64,000 nucleotides of DNA from Arenivirga flava (GCF_030161575.1 NZ_BSUL01000001.1:620001-684000), one strand, 5' to 3'. Shown: positions 35,972-45,609, numbered from the stretch's first letter. A program made the numbers and translations. Notes: generated by a model from the sequence alone, not told the origin.

Positions 35972-36964
35972 GTGGCCCAGTTCGATCTGCCCCTCGAAGC
36001 GCTGCGCGAGTACCGTTCGGACTCGCCCGAGCCCGACGGCTTCGACGCGCACTGGGCGCGGACGATCGCCGCGGCCCGAGCGCACGACGTGATCCTCGAG
36101 CGGCGACCGGTCGAGACGGGGCTCAGCGCCGTCGACACGTGGGACGTGCGCTTCGCCGGCTTCGACGGGCATCCGATCGCCGCCTGGTGGACCGTGCCGC
36201 GCCACCGCCGGGCGCATCGCGGCGTGGTCGTCGAGTACCTCGGCTACGGGCGCGGGCGCGGTCTGCCCCACGAGCGCCTGCTCTGGTCCGCCGCCGGTTA
36301 CGCGCACCTGCTCATGGACAGCCGCGGGCAGGGCGGCCAGCACGGCAACGGCGGCGACACGGTCGACCCGGTGGGCACGCCCCCGTCGGCCACGGGCTTC
36401 GTCACCCGCGGCATCGCCGACCCGGCCGAGCACTACTACCGGCGCCTCGTCGCCGACGCCGTGCGGGCGGTCGACGCCGCCCGAGCGCTGAACGGCGAAG
36501 CGGATGCGCCGGTCGTCGTCTCCGGCAACAGCCAGGGCGGCGCGCTGGCCCTGGCCGCGGGCGGGCTCGTGCCGGACGTCTCGGCGGTGCTCGCGGGGGT
36601 GCCCTTCCTCTGCCACCCGCGCCGCGCCCTCATGATCACGGAGGCGTCGCCGTGGTCGGAGGTCGTCAACTACCTCTCGGTGCACCGGGATGCGGTCGAC
36701 GTCGCCCTCGGCACACTCGACTTCGTGGACGGCGTGAACTTCGCCCGGCGGGGTCGCGCGCCGCTGCACGCCAGCGTCGGCCTGCGCGACACGGTGTGCC
36801 CGCCGTCGACGGTCTTCGCGGCCTTCAACGCCTGGGGCGAGCACGCCGAGGCCGCGGTGGACCGCGAGATCGAGGTCTACCCTTTCAACCACCACGAGGG
36901 CGGCGACGCGGTGCACACGCGTCGGCAGCTCGACTGGCTCGCCGGGGTGCTCGGGGGCTTGTGA
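35972..36964 (+). CDS. Acetyl xylan esterase (AXE1/cephalosporin-C deacetylase family)
   Basis: A 330-residue carbohydrate esterase family 7-like alpha/beta hydrolase that would remove acetyl groups from xylo-oligosaccharides. The catalytic triad is seen: Ser187 in SGNSQGG, Asp273 in LRDTVCPPST and His307 or 308 in YPFNHHEGG. The oxyanion region GYGRGRG and the RGQGGQHGNGGDT loop are family hallmarks. GTG 35972 follows GGAGG with good spacing, 10 bp after lacI, so the two genes share a transcript. No signal peptide, in line with intracellular deacetylation of imported oligomers. Confidence 0.92.
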   Translation: MAQFDLPLEALREYRSDSPEPDGFDAHWARTIAAARAHDVILERRPVETGLSAVDTWDVRFAGFDGHPIAAWWTVPRHRRAHRGVVVEYLGYGRGRGLPHERLLWSAAGYAHLLMDSRGQGGQHGNGGDTVDPVGTPPSATGFVTRGIADPAEHYYRRLVADAVRAVDAARALNGEADAPVVVSGNSQGGALALAAGGLVPDVSAVLAGVPFLCHPRRALMITEASPWSEVVNYLSVHRDAVDVALGTLDFVDGVNFARRGRAPLHASVGLRDTVCPPSTVFAAFNAWGEHAEAAVDREIEVYPFNHHEGGDAVHTRRQLDWLAGVLGGL

Positions 36965-37026
36965 GCGTGTCCGACGCCTGAGGGCCACTGTGCTGCGGGA
37001 GCTGCTGACATCTGAGGCCGAACGGC

Positions 37027-37946
37027 TCAGCTACCCAACAACGCTTTGAAGATCTCGATGAGACCAGCGAGAGCACTCAAGCCAACGGCCAGAGCCGAGG
37101 CGATGCTGAGCTTCGGCGAGTACTTGCGCGGAAGCCAATGGATATCGATCATCTGTCGGCTTAGCCTGCGGGACGCGTCGGCTCGCCAAACGGCCGCCAG
37201 CCCCCAAGCCGTCTCGACCTCGTCCCGTCTTGCGCCGTCGATCGAGCCGGCTGCCATGTCGCAGAGGCGCGTAGTTGCCTTCGAGAGCGACGCGGAGTTC
37301 CTGGTGAGCGGGACAGAGGCCCGTCGGCCGAAGGAGGCGAGGAAAGAGCGTCGAGCCATGCGCTCGAGCGGCCGCAGGGTTCGAGAAGTGGATGAGCCGA
37401 GACGGACTGAAGATCGAGAAGGGTCGCTGAGATTCGACAATGCATCCGCTAGGTGCATAGCGCCGCCAAGTTCAGGAGGAAGGATCTTCCGCGGCAGGAG
37501 CTGCAAGAGAGCCGCCGGCGTAATGGCCCCGAGCGCCGTCCAAAGATAGATCAGCAAGAACGGCAGCAGCCAGGAACGATGTCCAACCCCTCCAAGCTTG
37601 AAACGTTGACAAGCACGACGGCGCTGGCAAGGGCGATGAGGCCGATCAGCAAGAAGGGGATCGTCGCAATACTGGCCCAGGACCTGGCGCGTTCTGCTTG
37701 AACCGCCATCCGCTCGAACTCGTCGATGGCCTGGTGATCCGCGGGGCGGGATGCTCGGAGCAGCGAAAAGCCGCGGGCATGGCCAGGTCGGGAGAACCAA
37801 CGCCCTTCGCCCCGTTCCAGGTACCAAGCCCGCTCGCGGGGGTAGGAGGGAAAGGTGAAGGTCAACCAGACAAGCGCCGATCCTGCAATCGCGATGAAGC
37901 CACCCCAAAGGGCTGTGTTGGACATGAGATCGAGAAAGAAGTTCAC
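37027..37946 (-). CDS. Hypothetical membrane protein, low-GC (one frameshift)
   Basis: About 306 residues of unknown function. Hydrophobic helices are at the N-terminus (LWGGFIAIAGSALVWLTFTF), near 95-120 (ASIATIPFLLIGLIALASAV), after the break (WLLPFLLIYLWTALGAITPA) and at the C-terminus (LSIASALAVGLSALAGLIEI). A long soluble, Arg-rich region lies between the last two. At 37587-37590 a CCCC run is one base short (after VSSLEG), which splits the frame; adding one base gives a continuous protein. The gene uses many A/T-ending codons and its GC content is visibly below its neighbours, which suggests recent acquisition. No family recognised. Confidence 0.68.
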
Positions 37947-38085
37947 GACTACACCTCAGCCGGAACGGCCGACATAGCCGGCTCCTCCACGTGACTACCG
38001 AACGAACGTCCCTCCACAATGAGTCGTTTGCCGGCGGGCTTGTGGAACTCCGCCCGGGGAGCCAGCGAGCGCGCACGCTGACGGC

Positions 38086-39239
38086 ATGACCACCGCGACC
38101 CCGATCATCCGCTCGTCCAACGGTGCCGAGTTCCTCGGCACGGTGCCCGCCCTCGCCGGCTTCAGCCCGGCCGACAGCGTGCTCGCCATCCCCTTCGAGG
38201 GTCGGCGCACCGTCGGCGGGGTGTTCCGCTTTGATCTGCCGAAACCCAGGTCTCGCGAGGTGCACGACCAGCTGGCCTCGCTGCTGCTCGGCAACCTCAG
38301 CCGCTTCGAACGGGTCGACGGCGTCGTGCTCGTCGTCTACGCGCCCGGCCCGTTCCCGAACGCCCGGGCCGCGCACGACCGACTGCGCCGCACGATGGAG
38401 CGACGGCTGCGCGACGGCGGCTTCCGCATCGTCGACAGCTTCCTCGTCGCCGAAGACGGCTGGGCGAGCTGGCAGGAGCGCCGCAGCCCGTGGGCCGGGC
38501 ATCCTCTCGAGCAGATCGAGCACGGCGAGGTGAAGGAGCGAGCGGATGCGGCCCGAGGCGCCCTGCGACCCATCCGTGCGCAGGCGGCGCTGCCGGACCC
38601 GGAGCCTCACCTGCGCGGCCTGCTCGACGACGCCGCGCTGGCGTTGCTGGAGTTCGAGGCCGAGGTCGACGCCTTCGGACGCGTCGTGCCGGCGGCGCCG
38701 TACGAGCGCAGCGCCTTCGTGGAGCAGCTGCTCGAGCACGACGCGGAGGCGCTGACGGTGCGGCAGCTCGCCCGCCTCGCGGTGCTCGCGGTGGTGCCGA
38801 GGAGCGGGACGAGTCGCTGCTGCAGATCGGCTTCGGCGTCGAGGCAGGTCGGCTCGCAGAACGCAGCAACGACGCGATGCACGCCGAACGTGAGCGCACC
38901 GGCGAGACGCTCGACGAGGTCGCCGCTCGGAGCATCAGCGCGGACGACCGCGCCATGCTCGACATGATGCTCGGCGAGACCCGGCGCCGGCCCGATCCGG
39001 ACCGCGTCCAGCGGGCGATCGACGCGCTGGGTCGGGTCGCTGCGAACACGGGGGCCGCGCTGCAGCCTGGTGTGCGCTGCATGCTCGGGTGGCTGCACTG
39101 GGCGCTCGGCGAGGGCACGGCGGCGGGCATCCACCTCGACGAGGCGCTGCGCATCGACCCCGGCCACGGCATGGCCCAGCTGCTGCACGCCGTGCTCGGC
39201 ACCGGCAAGGTGCCGGAGTGGGCGTTCGTGCGTGATTGA
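38086..39239 (+). CDS. DUF4192 family protein (one frameshift)
   Basis: A restored 384-residue protein of the actinobacterial DUF4192 family, function unknown. The family start is clear (IRSSNGAEFLGTVPALAGF, PADSVLAIPFEG), as is the C-terminal tetratricopeptide-like end (MLGWLHWALGEGTAAGIHLD, DPGHGMAQLLHAVL). At about 38799 one G is missing (CCGAGG for CCGGAGG) after LAVLAVVP, and the frame continues as ERDESLLQIGFGVEAG. The ATG at 38086 follows a short 5' region. Monocistronic. Confidence 0.85.
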
Positions 39240-39246
39240 CGCCAAC

Positions 39247-39264
39247 TTTACTGATCCGTAAAAT
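39247..39264 (+). promoter_or_regulatory. Operator overlapping a leaderless -10
   Basis: TTTAC (39247-39251) and GTAAA (39258-39262) form an inverted repeat with a 6-nt centre. It overlaps the -10 TAAAAT (39259-39264), which ends 6 nt before ATG 39271. A bound XRE protein would directly block this promoter. Confidence 0.62.
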
Positions 39265-39270
39265 TCTGTC

Positions 39271-39846
39271 ATGACCGTCACCAGCACCGTTCGCACCGCA
39301 CGCCGAGCAGCCGGCGTTCGTCAGCGCGATCTCGCTCTGCGCACCGGTATCGCCGAATCGTCGTTGTCGCAGATCGAGCGCGGGCACCGAGTCGCGTCGA
39401 CCGAGACCGCGGACCGCATCCTGGCGGGGCTCGGGGTGCGGCTCGTCGCCTATCGTTCGCGCGCCGGTGATGTGGCGGACGCCGCACGAGGGATCAGCGA
39501 TCGCCTCTCGGCAGGGAACGCCCCTGGGGCGGTGCGACGTTTCGTGCAGCTCGCCGACGATCTGGATCACGCGCCCGCGGAGGAGCGGTATCTCCTGTCA
39601 TTGACCGAACCGTCGACTACCGGAGCGGAGACCTGGGACGCTGCGCTCGCGGCACTCGTCCAGCACCGTCTCGAGGCGCTGTCCCTGCCAGCGCCCAGCT
39701 GGACGGATGCGCCCGAGCGATTCCTCTCGCAGGAGTGGATCCTCTCGGGAGGGCCCTATGTCGTGCCTGTCGATGCAGACGAGGCTCCGCCGGCGTTCCG
39801 TCGTCGAGGCGTGCTGATCGATCCCTCCTTCCTCGAGAGCGTCTGA
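39271..39846 (+). CDS. XRE-family regulator, antitoxin-like
   Basis: A 191-residue protein. The N-terminal helix-turn-helix is AGVRQRDLALRTGIAESSLSQIERGHR. The rest is helical and uncharacterised (VRRFVQLADDLDHAPAEERYLL, then FLSQEWILSGGPYVVPVDAD). It lies immediately before, and nearly touching, a nucleotidyltransferase-like gene, the order of AbiE-like and related type IV or II modules. The start is firmly placed by the leaderless -10. The palindrome at 39247 makes autoregulation likely. Confidence 0.82.
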   Translation: MTVTSTVRTARRAAGVRQRDLALRTGIAESSLSQIERGHRVASTETADRILAGLGVRLVAYRSRAGDVADAARGISDRLSAGNAPGAVRRFVQLADDLDHAPAEERYLLSLTEPSTTGAETWDAALAALVQHRLEALSLPAPSWTDAPERFLSQEWILSGGPYVVPVDADEAPPAFRRRGVLIDPSFLESV

Positions 39847-39847
39847 G

Positions 39848-40399
39848 TTGCTCGACCGCGACGCACTGGTCGCCGGCCTGCGGGAGCTCGGCGGCCTCCT
39901 TCGAGCTCGTGAGGTTCCAGCGACGATCCGCATCGTCGGCGGCGCGGCGCTCGGCTTGGAGTACTTCGACCGAGGCTCGACCATCGATGTCGACGCTGCG
40001 TTCCGTCCGTCATCCGAGGTGGAGCACGCGGCGAGCATCATCGCCGAACGCCGCTCGTGGCCGGTCGACTGGCTGAATGCGCGTGTCGTGGCTTTTCTCC
40101 CGGTCGCCCGTGACGAGTGGCGAGAGCTGCATCGTGACGGCGATGTCCTCATCGAGATCGCGGGGCCGTCGATGCTGTTGGCGATGAAACTGCACGCAGG
40201 GCGACGGGGACGAGACGATCAGGATATCGCGGCGCTCATGTCCATCCTCGGCATCTCGAACCTGGCTGAAGCCGAGCAGTTGTACGAGAGCTTCTATCCG
40301 GGTGAGGCGCTTCGCGATCGAAGCATTCGCATCGTCGAGGCCATCGACGCCGCAGGTCTCCCCGAGCCGCCGGCGCCGCTGCCGCCCATCACGTGGTGA
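39848..40399 (+). CDS. DUF6036/AbiEii-like nucleotidyltransferase
   Basis: A 183-residue protein. IRIVGGAALGLEYFDRGSTIDVDA has the GG..(R/x)T.D.D layout of AbiEii/MNT-like nucleotidyltransferases. Later MLLAMKLHAGRRGRDDQDIAAL gives the conserved K..A...R..D.D region. TTG 39848 starts one base after the upstream stop, implying translational coupling. Family knowledge: such enzymes can act as toxins that modify tRNA or proteins. With the XRE gene it forms a plausible two-gene toxin-antitoxin unit; activity is not proven. Confidence 0.78.
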   Translation: MLDRDALVAGLRELGGLLRAREVPATIRIVGGAALGLEYFDRGSTIDVDAAFRPSSEVEHAASIIAERRSWPVDWLNARVVAFLPVARDEWRELHRDGDVLIEIAGPSMLLAMKLHAGRRGRDDQDIAALMSILGISNLAEAEQLYESFYPGEALRDRSIRIVEAIDAAGLPEPPAPLPPITW

Positions 40400-40441
40400 G
40401 CCGTCCCGCGCATGTCCCTGGTACCGGCTAGACATGACGCG

Positions 40442-41599
40442 ATGAGACTCCTGCACAGCTCCGACTGGCACGTCGGGCGCACCTTCCACGGTAGCTCGAC
40501 CACGGGCGCGCTGCGCGAGGTGCTCGGCGAGCTCGTCGAGGTCGCCCGCCGCGAGCGGGTCGACGCGGTGCTCGTCGCCGGTGACGTCTTCGACTCGGCG
40601 GTGCCCGCGGCGGAGCACTTCGACCTGCTGGCCGAGGTGCTCGTCGCGCTGCGCGTCGCCGGGCCCGCCGTCATCCTGACGAGCGGCAACCACGACTCGC
40701 CCGCGCGGCTCGGCTTCCAGGCACGGCTGCTGCGCGACGGCGTGCACGTCATCACCCGGCCCGAGCAGCTCGCCGAGCCGGTGCTGCTGCGCGACGAGCA
40801 CGGTCCGGTCGCCGTCTACGGCATCCCGTACCTCGAGCCGGCGCTGCACCGCCACCGCTTCCCGGAACTCGTGCTGCGCACGCACGACCAGGTGCTCGCG
40901 CACGCGATGGACCGCATCCGCGCCGACCTCGAGGCGCGGCGGCGCGACGAGCCGGCGCTGCGCTCGGTCGTGTTGTCGCACTGCTTCGCCGTCGGCGTCG
41001 ATCCGGCCGGCCCCGAGCGCGACATCACCGCCGGTGGCATCGAGTACGTCGCCCTCGAACGCTTCGCCGGGGTCGACTACACCGCCCTGGGGCACATCCA
41101 TTCGCGAGCGCAGCTGGCGCCCTCCATCCGCTACTCCGGTGCGCCGCTGCACTACTCCTTCTCGGAGGCCGGCAAGCCCCGCGGCGCCTGGATCGTCGAC
41201 CTCGACGCCGAGGGCTTCGCCGGTGCCGAGTGGGCGTCGCTGCCGGTGCCCCGCCCCCTCGTCGAGCTGACGGGCACCCTGGACGAGCTGCTCGACGACC
41301 CGCGTCACGCCGAGCACGAGCAGCACTGGGTGAGCGCCGTGCTCACCGACCGCAGCCGCCCCACCGACGCCATGGCCAAGCTGCAGCGCCGCTTCCCCCA
41401 CTGCGCGACCCTCGAGCACCGACCCGAGCAGGTGCACGACGTCGGCCCGGGCGGCTACGCCGAGCGGATGCGGTCCAAGACCGATCCAGAGATCGTCGCC
41501 GACTTCATCGCGCATGTCCGGGGCGGCGACGCGGCCACCTCGGACGAGACGGCGCTGCTGCACGAGGAGCTGGCCGTCATCGAGAGCACGGCCGGCTGA
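40442..41599 (+). CDS. sbcD: Exonuclease subunit SbcD (Mre11 type)
   Basis: A 385-residue metallophosphoesterase that, with SbcC, opens hairpins and trims blocked DNA ends. The metal-site motifs are in order: SSDWHVG (Asp8, His10), VLVAGDVFDS, LTSGNHDS, VLSHCF and ALGHIHS. TAGACA (40429-40434) ends 7 nt before ATG 40442, so the mRNA may be leaderless. The stop overlaps the sbcC start (TGATG), so the two subunits are coupled. Confidence 0.96.
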   Translation: MRLLHSSDWHVGRTFHGSSTTGALREVLGELVEVARRERVDAVLVAGDVFDSAVPAAEHFDLLAEVLVALRVAGPAVILTSGNHDSPARLGFQARLLRDGVHVITRPEQLAEPVLLRDEHGPVAVYGIPYLEPALHRHRFPELVLRTHDQVLAHAMDRIRADLEARRRDEPALRSVVLSHCFAVGVDPAGPERDITAGGIEYVALERFAGVDYTALGHIHSRAQLAPSIRYSGAPLHYSFSEAGKPRGAWIVDLDAEGFAGAEWASLPVPRPLVELTGTLDELLDDPRHAEHEQHWVSAVLTDRSRPTDAMAKLQRRFPHCATLEHRPEQVHDVGPGGYAERMRSKTDPEIVADFIAHVRGGDAATSDETALLHEELAVIESTAG

Positions 41600-44500
41600 T
41601 GCGCATCCTCAGACTGACCTTCGCGGGGCTGGGGCCGTACCGCGGCGAGCAGACGATCGACTTCGCCGCCCTGCAGCACGACGGGCTCTACCTCATCGCC
41701 GGCCGCACCGGCGCCGGCAAGTCGACGATCCTCGACGCCATCACCTTCGCCCTCTACGGCTCGGTGCCCCGCTTCGACCACGGCGAGAAGCACCTGCGCA
41801 GCGACCACGCGGGTCCCGCCGACGAGACCTTCGCCGAGCTCGAGTTCGAGGCGGCCGGGCACCGCTACCGGCTGCGGCGATCGCCCGAGTACCAGCGGCC
41901 CAAGACCCGCGGCGAGGGGCTCACCCGGCAGGCCGCGAAGGCGGTGCTCGAGCGGCTCGGGCCGGGCGAGCCGCAGGGCTGGACGAGCGCGCGCGAGATC
42001 GGCGACGTGGTGCAGCAGGTCGTGGGCGTGAACGGCGAGGAGTTCCTGCAGGTCACGCTGCTGGCGCAGGGGCGCTTCAGCGAGTTCCTGCTCGCGCGGA
42101 ACGACGACCGGCAGCGCCTGCTGCGCCGCCTCTTCGGCACGCACCGCTTCGACCGGCTGCGGCAGCGCATCGTGGATCGTGCCGCCGAGGCGGGGCGCGG
42201 TCTGGAGGCGGAACGCGCGCTGCTCGAGCAGGAGGCGGCTCGCCTCGCACAGCTCGCCGCGCTCGAGGGTGCCGACCCCGTCAAACCCCCGGTACCCCTG
42301 GAGGGCGACTGGTTCGCCGCGGCGGCCGAGCGGCTGCAGCCCGCACTCGAGACGGCGCACGCGGCAGCGCAGTCGGCATCGGCGGAGGAGGCGCGGCAGC
42401 GGGAGCTGCTCGACGAGCTGCGCCGCGTGACGGATCGCCAACGCCGCCGGGCTGCGGCCACCGAGACCCTCGGCCGACTCGATGGGCAGGCCGACGAGGT
42501 CGACGGCCTGCGCCGCGAACTCGAGCTGGCCCGCCGGGTCGAGGCGGTGCAGCCGCTGGTGGTGGGGGAGCGGCGGGCGCTCGACGACCTCGACCTCGCG
42601 CGCGACGCGGCCGTCCGGGTACGCCCGGCGGCGTTCGATGACATCCGGACCGCCGCTGCGCTCGACCGGCTGCAGGACGCGAGCGAGCCTGCGGGGCTCG
42701 CGGACGAACTGCTCGCCGAGCTCGGCTCGATCGAGCAGGCGCTCGAACTGGAAGGACGCCTGCCGGACGAGGAGAGCCGGCACCGCACCGCCGACGCGGA
42801 CGTCGTGACGCGCCAGGCCGCGCTGACGCGCTCCGAGCAGCAGCTCGCGGCGCTGCCCGAACGCGAACGCCTCGCCACCGCAGCACTGCGAGACGCCCGC
42901 GAGCTCGCGGTGCTCGAGCCGGCGCGTGCCGATCGCCTCGCCGCGCTCCGTGCGCGGTCGCAGGCGGCGGACCGGCTGCAGGCCGCGCAGCAGCGGCTCG
43001 ACGCCGCGATCGAGCACGAGGTGGCCGCGTCGCTCCACGACGCAGCGGCGGCGACCGAGCATGCGCGCACCCAGCAGGCTCGGCTCGAGGGCAACGCCGG
43101 CGAGCTCGCCGCCGCGCTGGTCGACGGGGAGCCGTGCGCCGTCTGCGGCGCCACCGAGCATCCGGCACCGGCGGCGCGCGATGCACAGCACGTCACCGAC
43201 GACGCCGTCGAGGATGCGCGCGCGACGGCGGAGCAGGCCAGGGCGGCGCTCGACCGTGCCCGAACGGACCGCGAGGGGGCGCAGCGCTCCCGCGACCGGC
43301 TGGCCGAGGCCGCCGGCGGCGGCACGCGCGAGCAGCTGCGCGCCGAGGAGGGCGACGTCGCGCAAGCGCACCTCGCCGCCGCCGACGCCGCCGACCGCGT
43401 GCCCGCGCTCCAGGACGAGGTCGACGAGATCGCCGAGGAGCGCCGCCGTAACGAGCAGCAGGTGACCGACGAGCGCGCCGCGCTGGCCGAGGCCGCCGCC
43501 GAGCTCACGGCCGCGCAGACCGAGATCGAGGGTCTGCGCCGAGCGCTCGAGACCGCCCGCGGCGATGACGCGAGCGTCGCCGCCCGGCGGGACCGCCTCC
43601 AGCGGCGTCGGCGCGAGGCGCTCGACGAGGTCGCCGCCGCCGGCGCGCTGCGGGCCGCCCGGGTAGCGGCCACGACGGCGACCGGCCAGCTCGACGCGGC
43701 GCTCGAGGCGCGGGGGCTCGATCGCGAGGTCGCCGAGGCCGGGGCGCGCACGGCGCAGCGGATGGCCGAGCTCGACACGCGCATCCGCTCGCACGACGAG
43801 CAGCGCGCGGCCGCGCTATCCGTGCTCGACGACCCCGAGCTGCAGGAGCTCCCCGACGATGAGCAGCCTCTTGCCTCGGCGGAGGCGCTGCTTGCGCAGG
43901 CCTCCGAACGCCGCAGCGCCGCGGCGACGGCGCACGACGAGCTGCGCTACCGCGACCGGCAGCTGCGGCAGGGCGCCGCGGCCGCGATCGAGCGGCTCGA
44001 GCGCGACGCCGAGCGGCGCCGTGGCGCCGAGCGACTGCGCCGCCTCGCCGAGACCCTCGACGGCAAGGGCCCCAACACGAAGCGGATGGACCTCGAGGCC
44101 TTCGTGCTCGCCGCCCGTCTCGAGCAGATCGTCGAGGCCGCGAACGCGCGTCTCGGTGCCATGACGAGCGGCCGCTTCAGCCTTGAGCACGACGACTCCG
44201 TGCAGTACCGCAACACGGGCAGCGGCTTGGGCATCCGCATCCTCGACGCGTTCACCGGGCGCCGCCGCATACCGAGCTCCCTGAGCGGCGGCGAGACCTT
44301 CCTCGCCTCCCTCGCCCTCGCGCTCGGCCTCGCCGATGTCGTCACCGCCGAGTCCGGCGGCGTGCGCCTCGACTCGCTCTTCATCGACGAGGGCTTCGGC
44401 TCGCTCGACCCCGAGACGCTCGAGATCGCGATGGCGACCCTCGACGGTTTGCGCGCCGGCGGTCGCACGGTCGGCCTGATCAGTCACGTCGACGCGATGA

Positions 44501-44604
44501 AGGAGCGCATCCCGATCGGCGTGCACGTCGAGGTGGGGCCGCGCGGCGACAGCACCCTGCGCCAGCCGGCTGCACCGTCGCTGGCGGGGCGCGCCGCTGG
44601 CTAG
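41599..44604 (+). CDS. sbcC: Exonuclease subunit SbcC (Rad50 type)
   Basis: A 1001-residue SMC-like ATPase. Walker A GRTGAGKST is at 35-43 and the Q-loop follows (VTLLAQGRFSEFLL). Two long coiled coils flank the zinc hook CAVC (Cys513, Cys516). The C-terminal half of the ATPase has LSGGETFLASLALALGLADV and the Walker B LFIDEGFGSLD. The hook dimerises two SbcC arms, and SbcD binds the ATPase heads. Length, order and overlap with sbcD are all canonical. A leaderless promoter for the next gene lies at its stop codon. Confidence 0.96.
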   Translation: MRILRLTFAGLGPYRGEQTIDFAALQHDGLYLIAGRTGAGKSTILDAITFALYGSVPRFDHGEKHLRSDHAGPADETFAELEFEAAGHRYRLRRSPEYQRPKTRGEGLTRQAAKAVLERLGPGEPQGWTSAREIGDVVQQVVGVNGEEFLQVTLLAQGRFSEFLLARNDDRQRLLRRLFGTHRFDRLRQRIVDRAAEAGRGLEAERALLEQEAARLAQLAALEGADPVKPPVPLEGDWFAAAAERLQPALETAHAAAQSASAEEARQRELLDELRRVTDRQRRRAAATETLGRLDGQADEVDGLRRELELARRVEAVQPLVVGERRALDDLDLARDAAVRVRPAAFDDIRTAAALDRLQDASEPAGLADELLAELGSIEQALELEGRLPDEESRHRTADADVVTRQAALTRSEQQLAALPERERLATAALRDARELAVLEPARADRLAALRARSQAADRLQAAQQRLDAAIEHEVAASLHDAAAATEHARTQQARLEGNAGELAAALVDGEPCAVCGATEHPAPAARDAQHVTDDAVEDARATAEQARAALDRARTDREGAQRSRDRLAEAAGGGTREQLRAEEGDVAQAHLAAADAADRVPALQDEVDEIAEERRRNEQQVTDERAALAEAAAELTAAQTEIEGLRRALETARGDDASVAARRDRLQRRRREALDEVAAAGALRAARVAATTATGQLDAALEARGLDREVAEAGARTAQRMAELDTRIRSHDEQRAAALSVLDDPELQELPDDEQPLASAEALLAQASERRSAAATAHDELRYRDRQLRQGAAAAIERLERDAERRRGAERLRRLAETLDGKGPNTKRMDLEAFVLAARLEQIVEAANARLGAMTSGRFSLEHDDSVQYRNTGSGLGIRILDAFTGRRRIPSSLSGGETFLASLALALGLADVVTAESGGVRLDSLFIDEGFGSLDPETLEIAMATLDGLRAGGRTVGLISHVDAMKERIPIGVHVEVGPRGDSTLRQPAAPSLAGRAAG

Positions 44605-44613
44605 GCTCGGAGC

Positions 44614-45563
44614 ATGACGACGACGTCCGTGAAGACACGACTCCTGCCCGGCACCGACATCACCGCCCCGAACATCGTGCTCGGCCTCATGCGCATCGCC
44701 GACAAGAGCGACGACGAGATCCGCGCCCTCGTGCGGACCGCGAACGACCACGGCATCGATTTCATCGACCACGCCGACATCTACGGCGGCGAGCTGCACC
44801 GCAGCGAGCGGCGCTGGGCCGAGGCGACGCAGCTCAGCCCCGCGGAGCGCGACGCCGTCACGATCCAGACCAAGGCGGGCATCCGCCACCCCGGCCCCTT
44901 CTTCGACTTCTCCTTCGAGCACCTCGTGCGCTCCGCCGAGGCCTCCTCGCCGCGCTGCAGACCGACCGCATCGACGTGTTCCTGCTGCACCGCCCCGACG
45001 CGCTCGTCGAGCCCGACGAGGTCGCCCGGGCCTTCGATCACCTGCACGAGAGCGGCAAGGTGCGCCACTTCGGCGTCAGCAACCACACGCCGCGGCAGAT
45101 CGACCTGCTGAAGACCGCCGTGCGTCAACCGATCGTCGCCAACCAGGTGCAGCTGTCGATCGCGCACGCGCCGATCATCGCGCAGGGCGTCGACGCCAAC
45201 GTCGCCGGCCACGAGCAGTCCTTCACGATCGACGGCGGTGGCATGGTCGACTACGCGCGTCTCAACGACATCACGCTGCAGGCCTGGTCGCCGTTCCAGA
45301 AGGGCGGCTGGACCGGCACCTTCCTCGGCGACCCCGACTCGCCGGAGCTGAACGCCGTCATCGACCGGCTCGCCGCGAAGTACGACGTGCCCGCGATCGC
45401 CGTGGCGACCGGGTGGATCACGCGCCACCCCGCCTGGATCCAGGTCGTGCTCGGCACCACCACGCCGGAGCGCGTGGCCGGAGCCGCGCAGGGCAGCGAC
45501 CTGCCGCTGACCCGCGAGGAGTGGTACGAGCTGTTCCGCACCGCGGGCTACCGCGTGCCCTGA
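44614..45563 (+). CDS. Aldo/keto reductase, YdhF-like (one frameshift)
   Basis: A restored 316-residue NADPH-dependent oxidoreductase. The TIM-barrel active-site region FIDHADIYGG (Asp, Tyr) and VTIQTKAGIR (Lys) are present, followed by IDVFLLHRPD, FGVSNHTPRQID and LQAWSPFQKGG. At about 44946 one C is missing (CCTCC for CCTCCC), splitting the frame after VRSAEAS; the restored text is AALQTDRIDVFLL. TAGGCT (44602-44607) sits 6 nt before ATG 44614, a leaderless start that overlaps the end of sbcC. Substrate unknown. Confidence 0.85.
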
Positions 45564-45578
45564 TCCCGCGGCATCCGT

Positions 45579-45609
45579 TTGACTCCGACGCTACGTCGTA
45601 GCGTTGCGT
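45579..45609 (+). promoter_or_regulatory. MerR-type promoter of the MFS-merR operon
   Basis: TTGACT (-35, 45579-45584), exactly 19 bp spacer, TTGCGT (-10, 45604-45609), then 6 nt to ATG 45616. The spacer holds the inverted repeat ACGCTACG-T-CGTAGCGT (45588-45604). Same architecture as the promoter at 11524-11554, with a different operator sequence. Confidence 0.78.
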
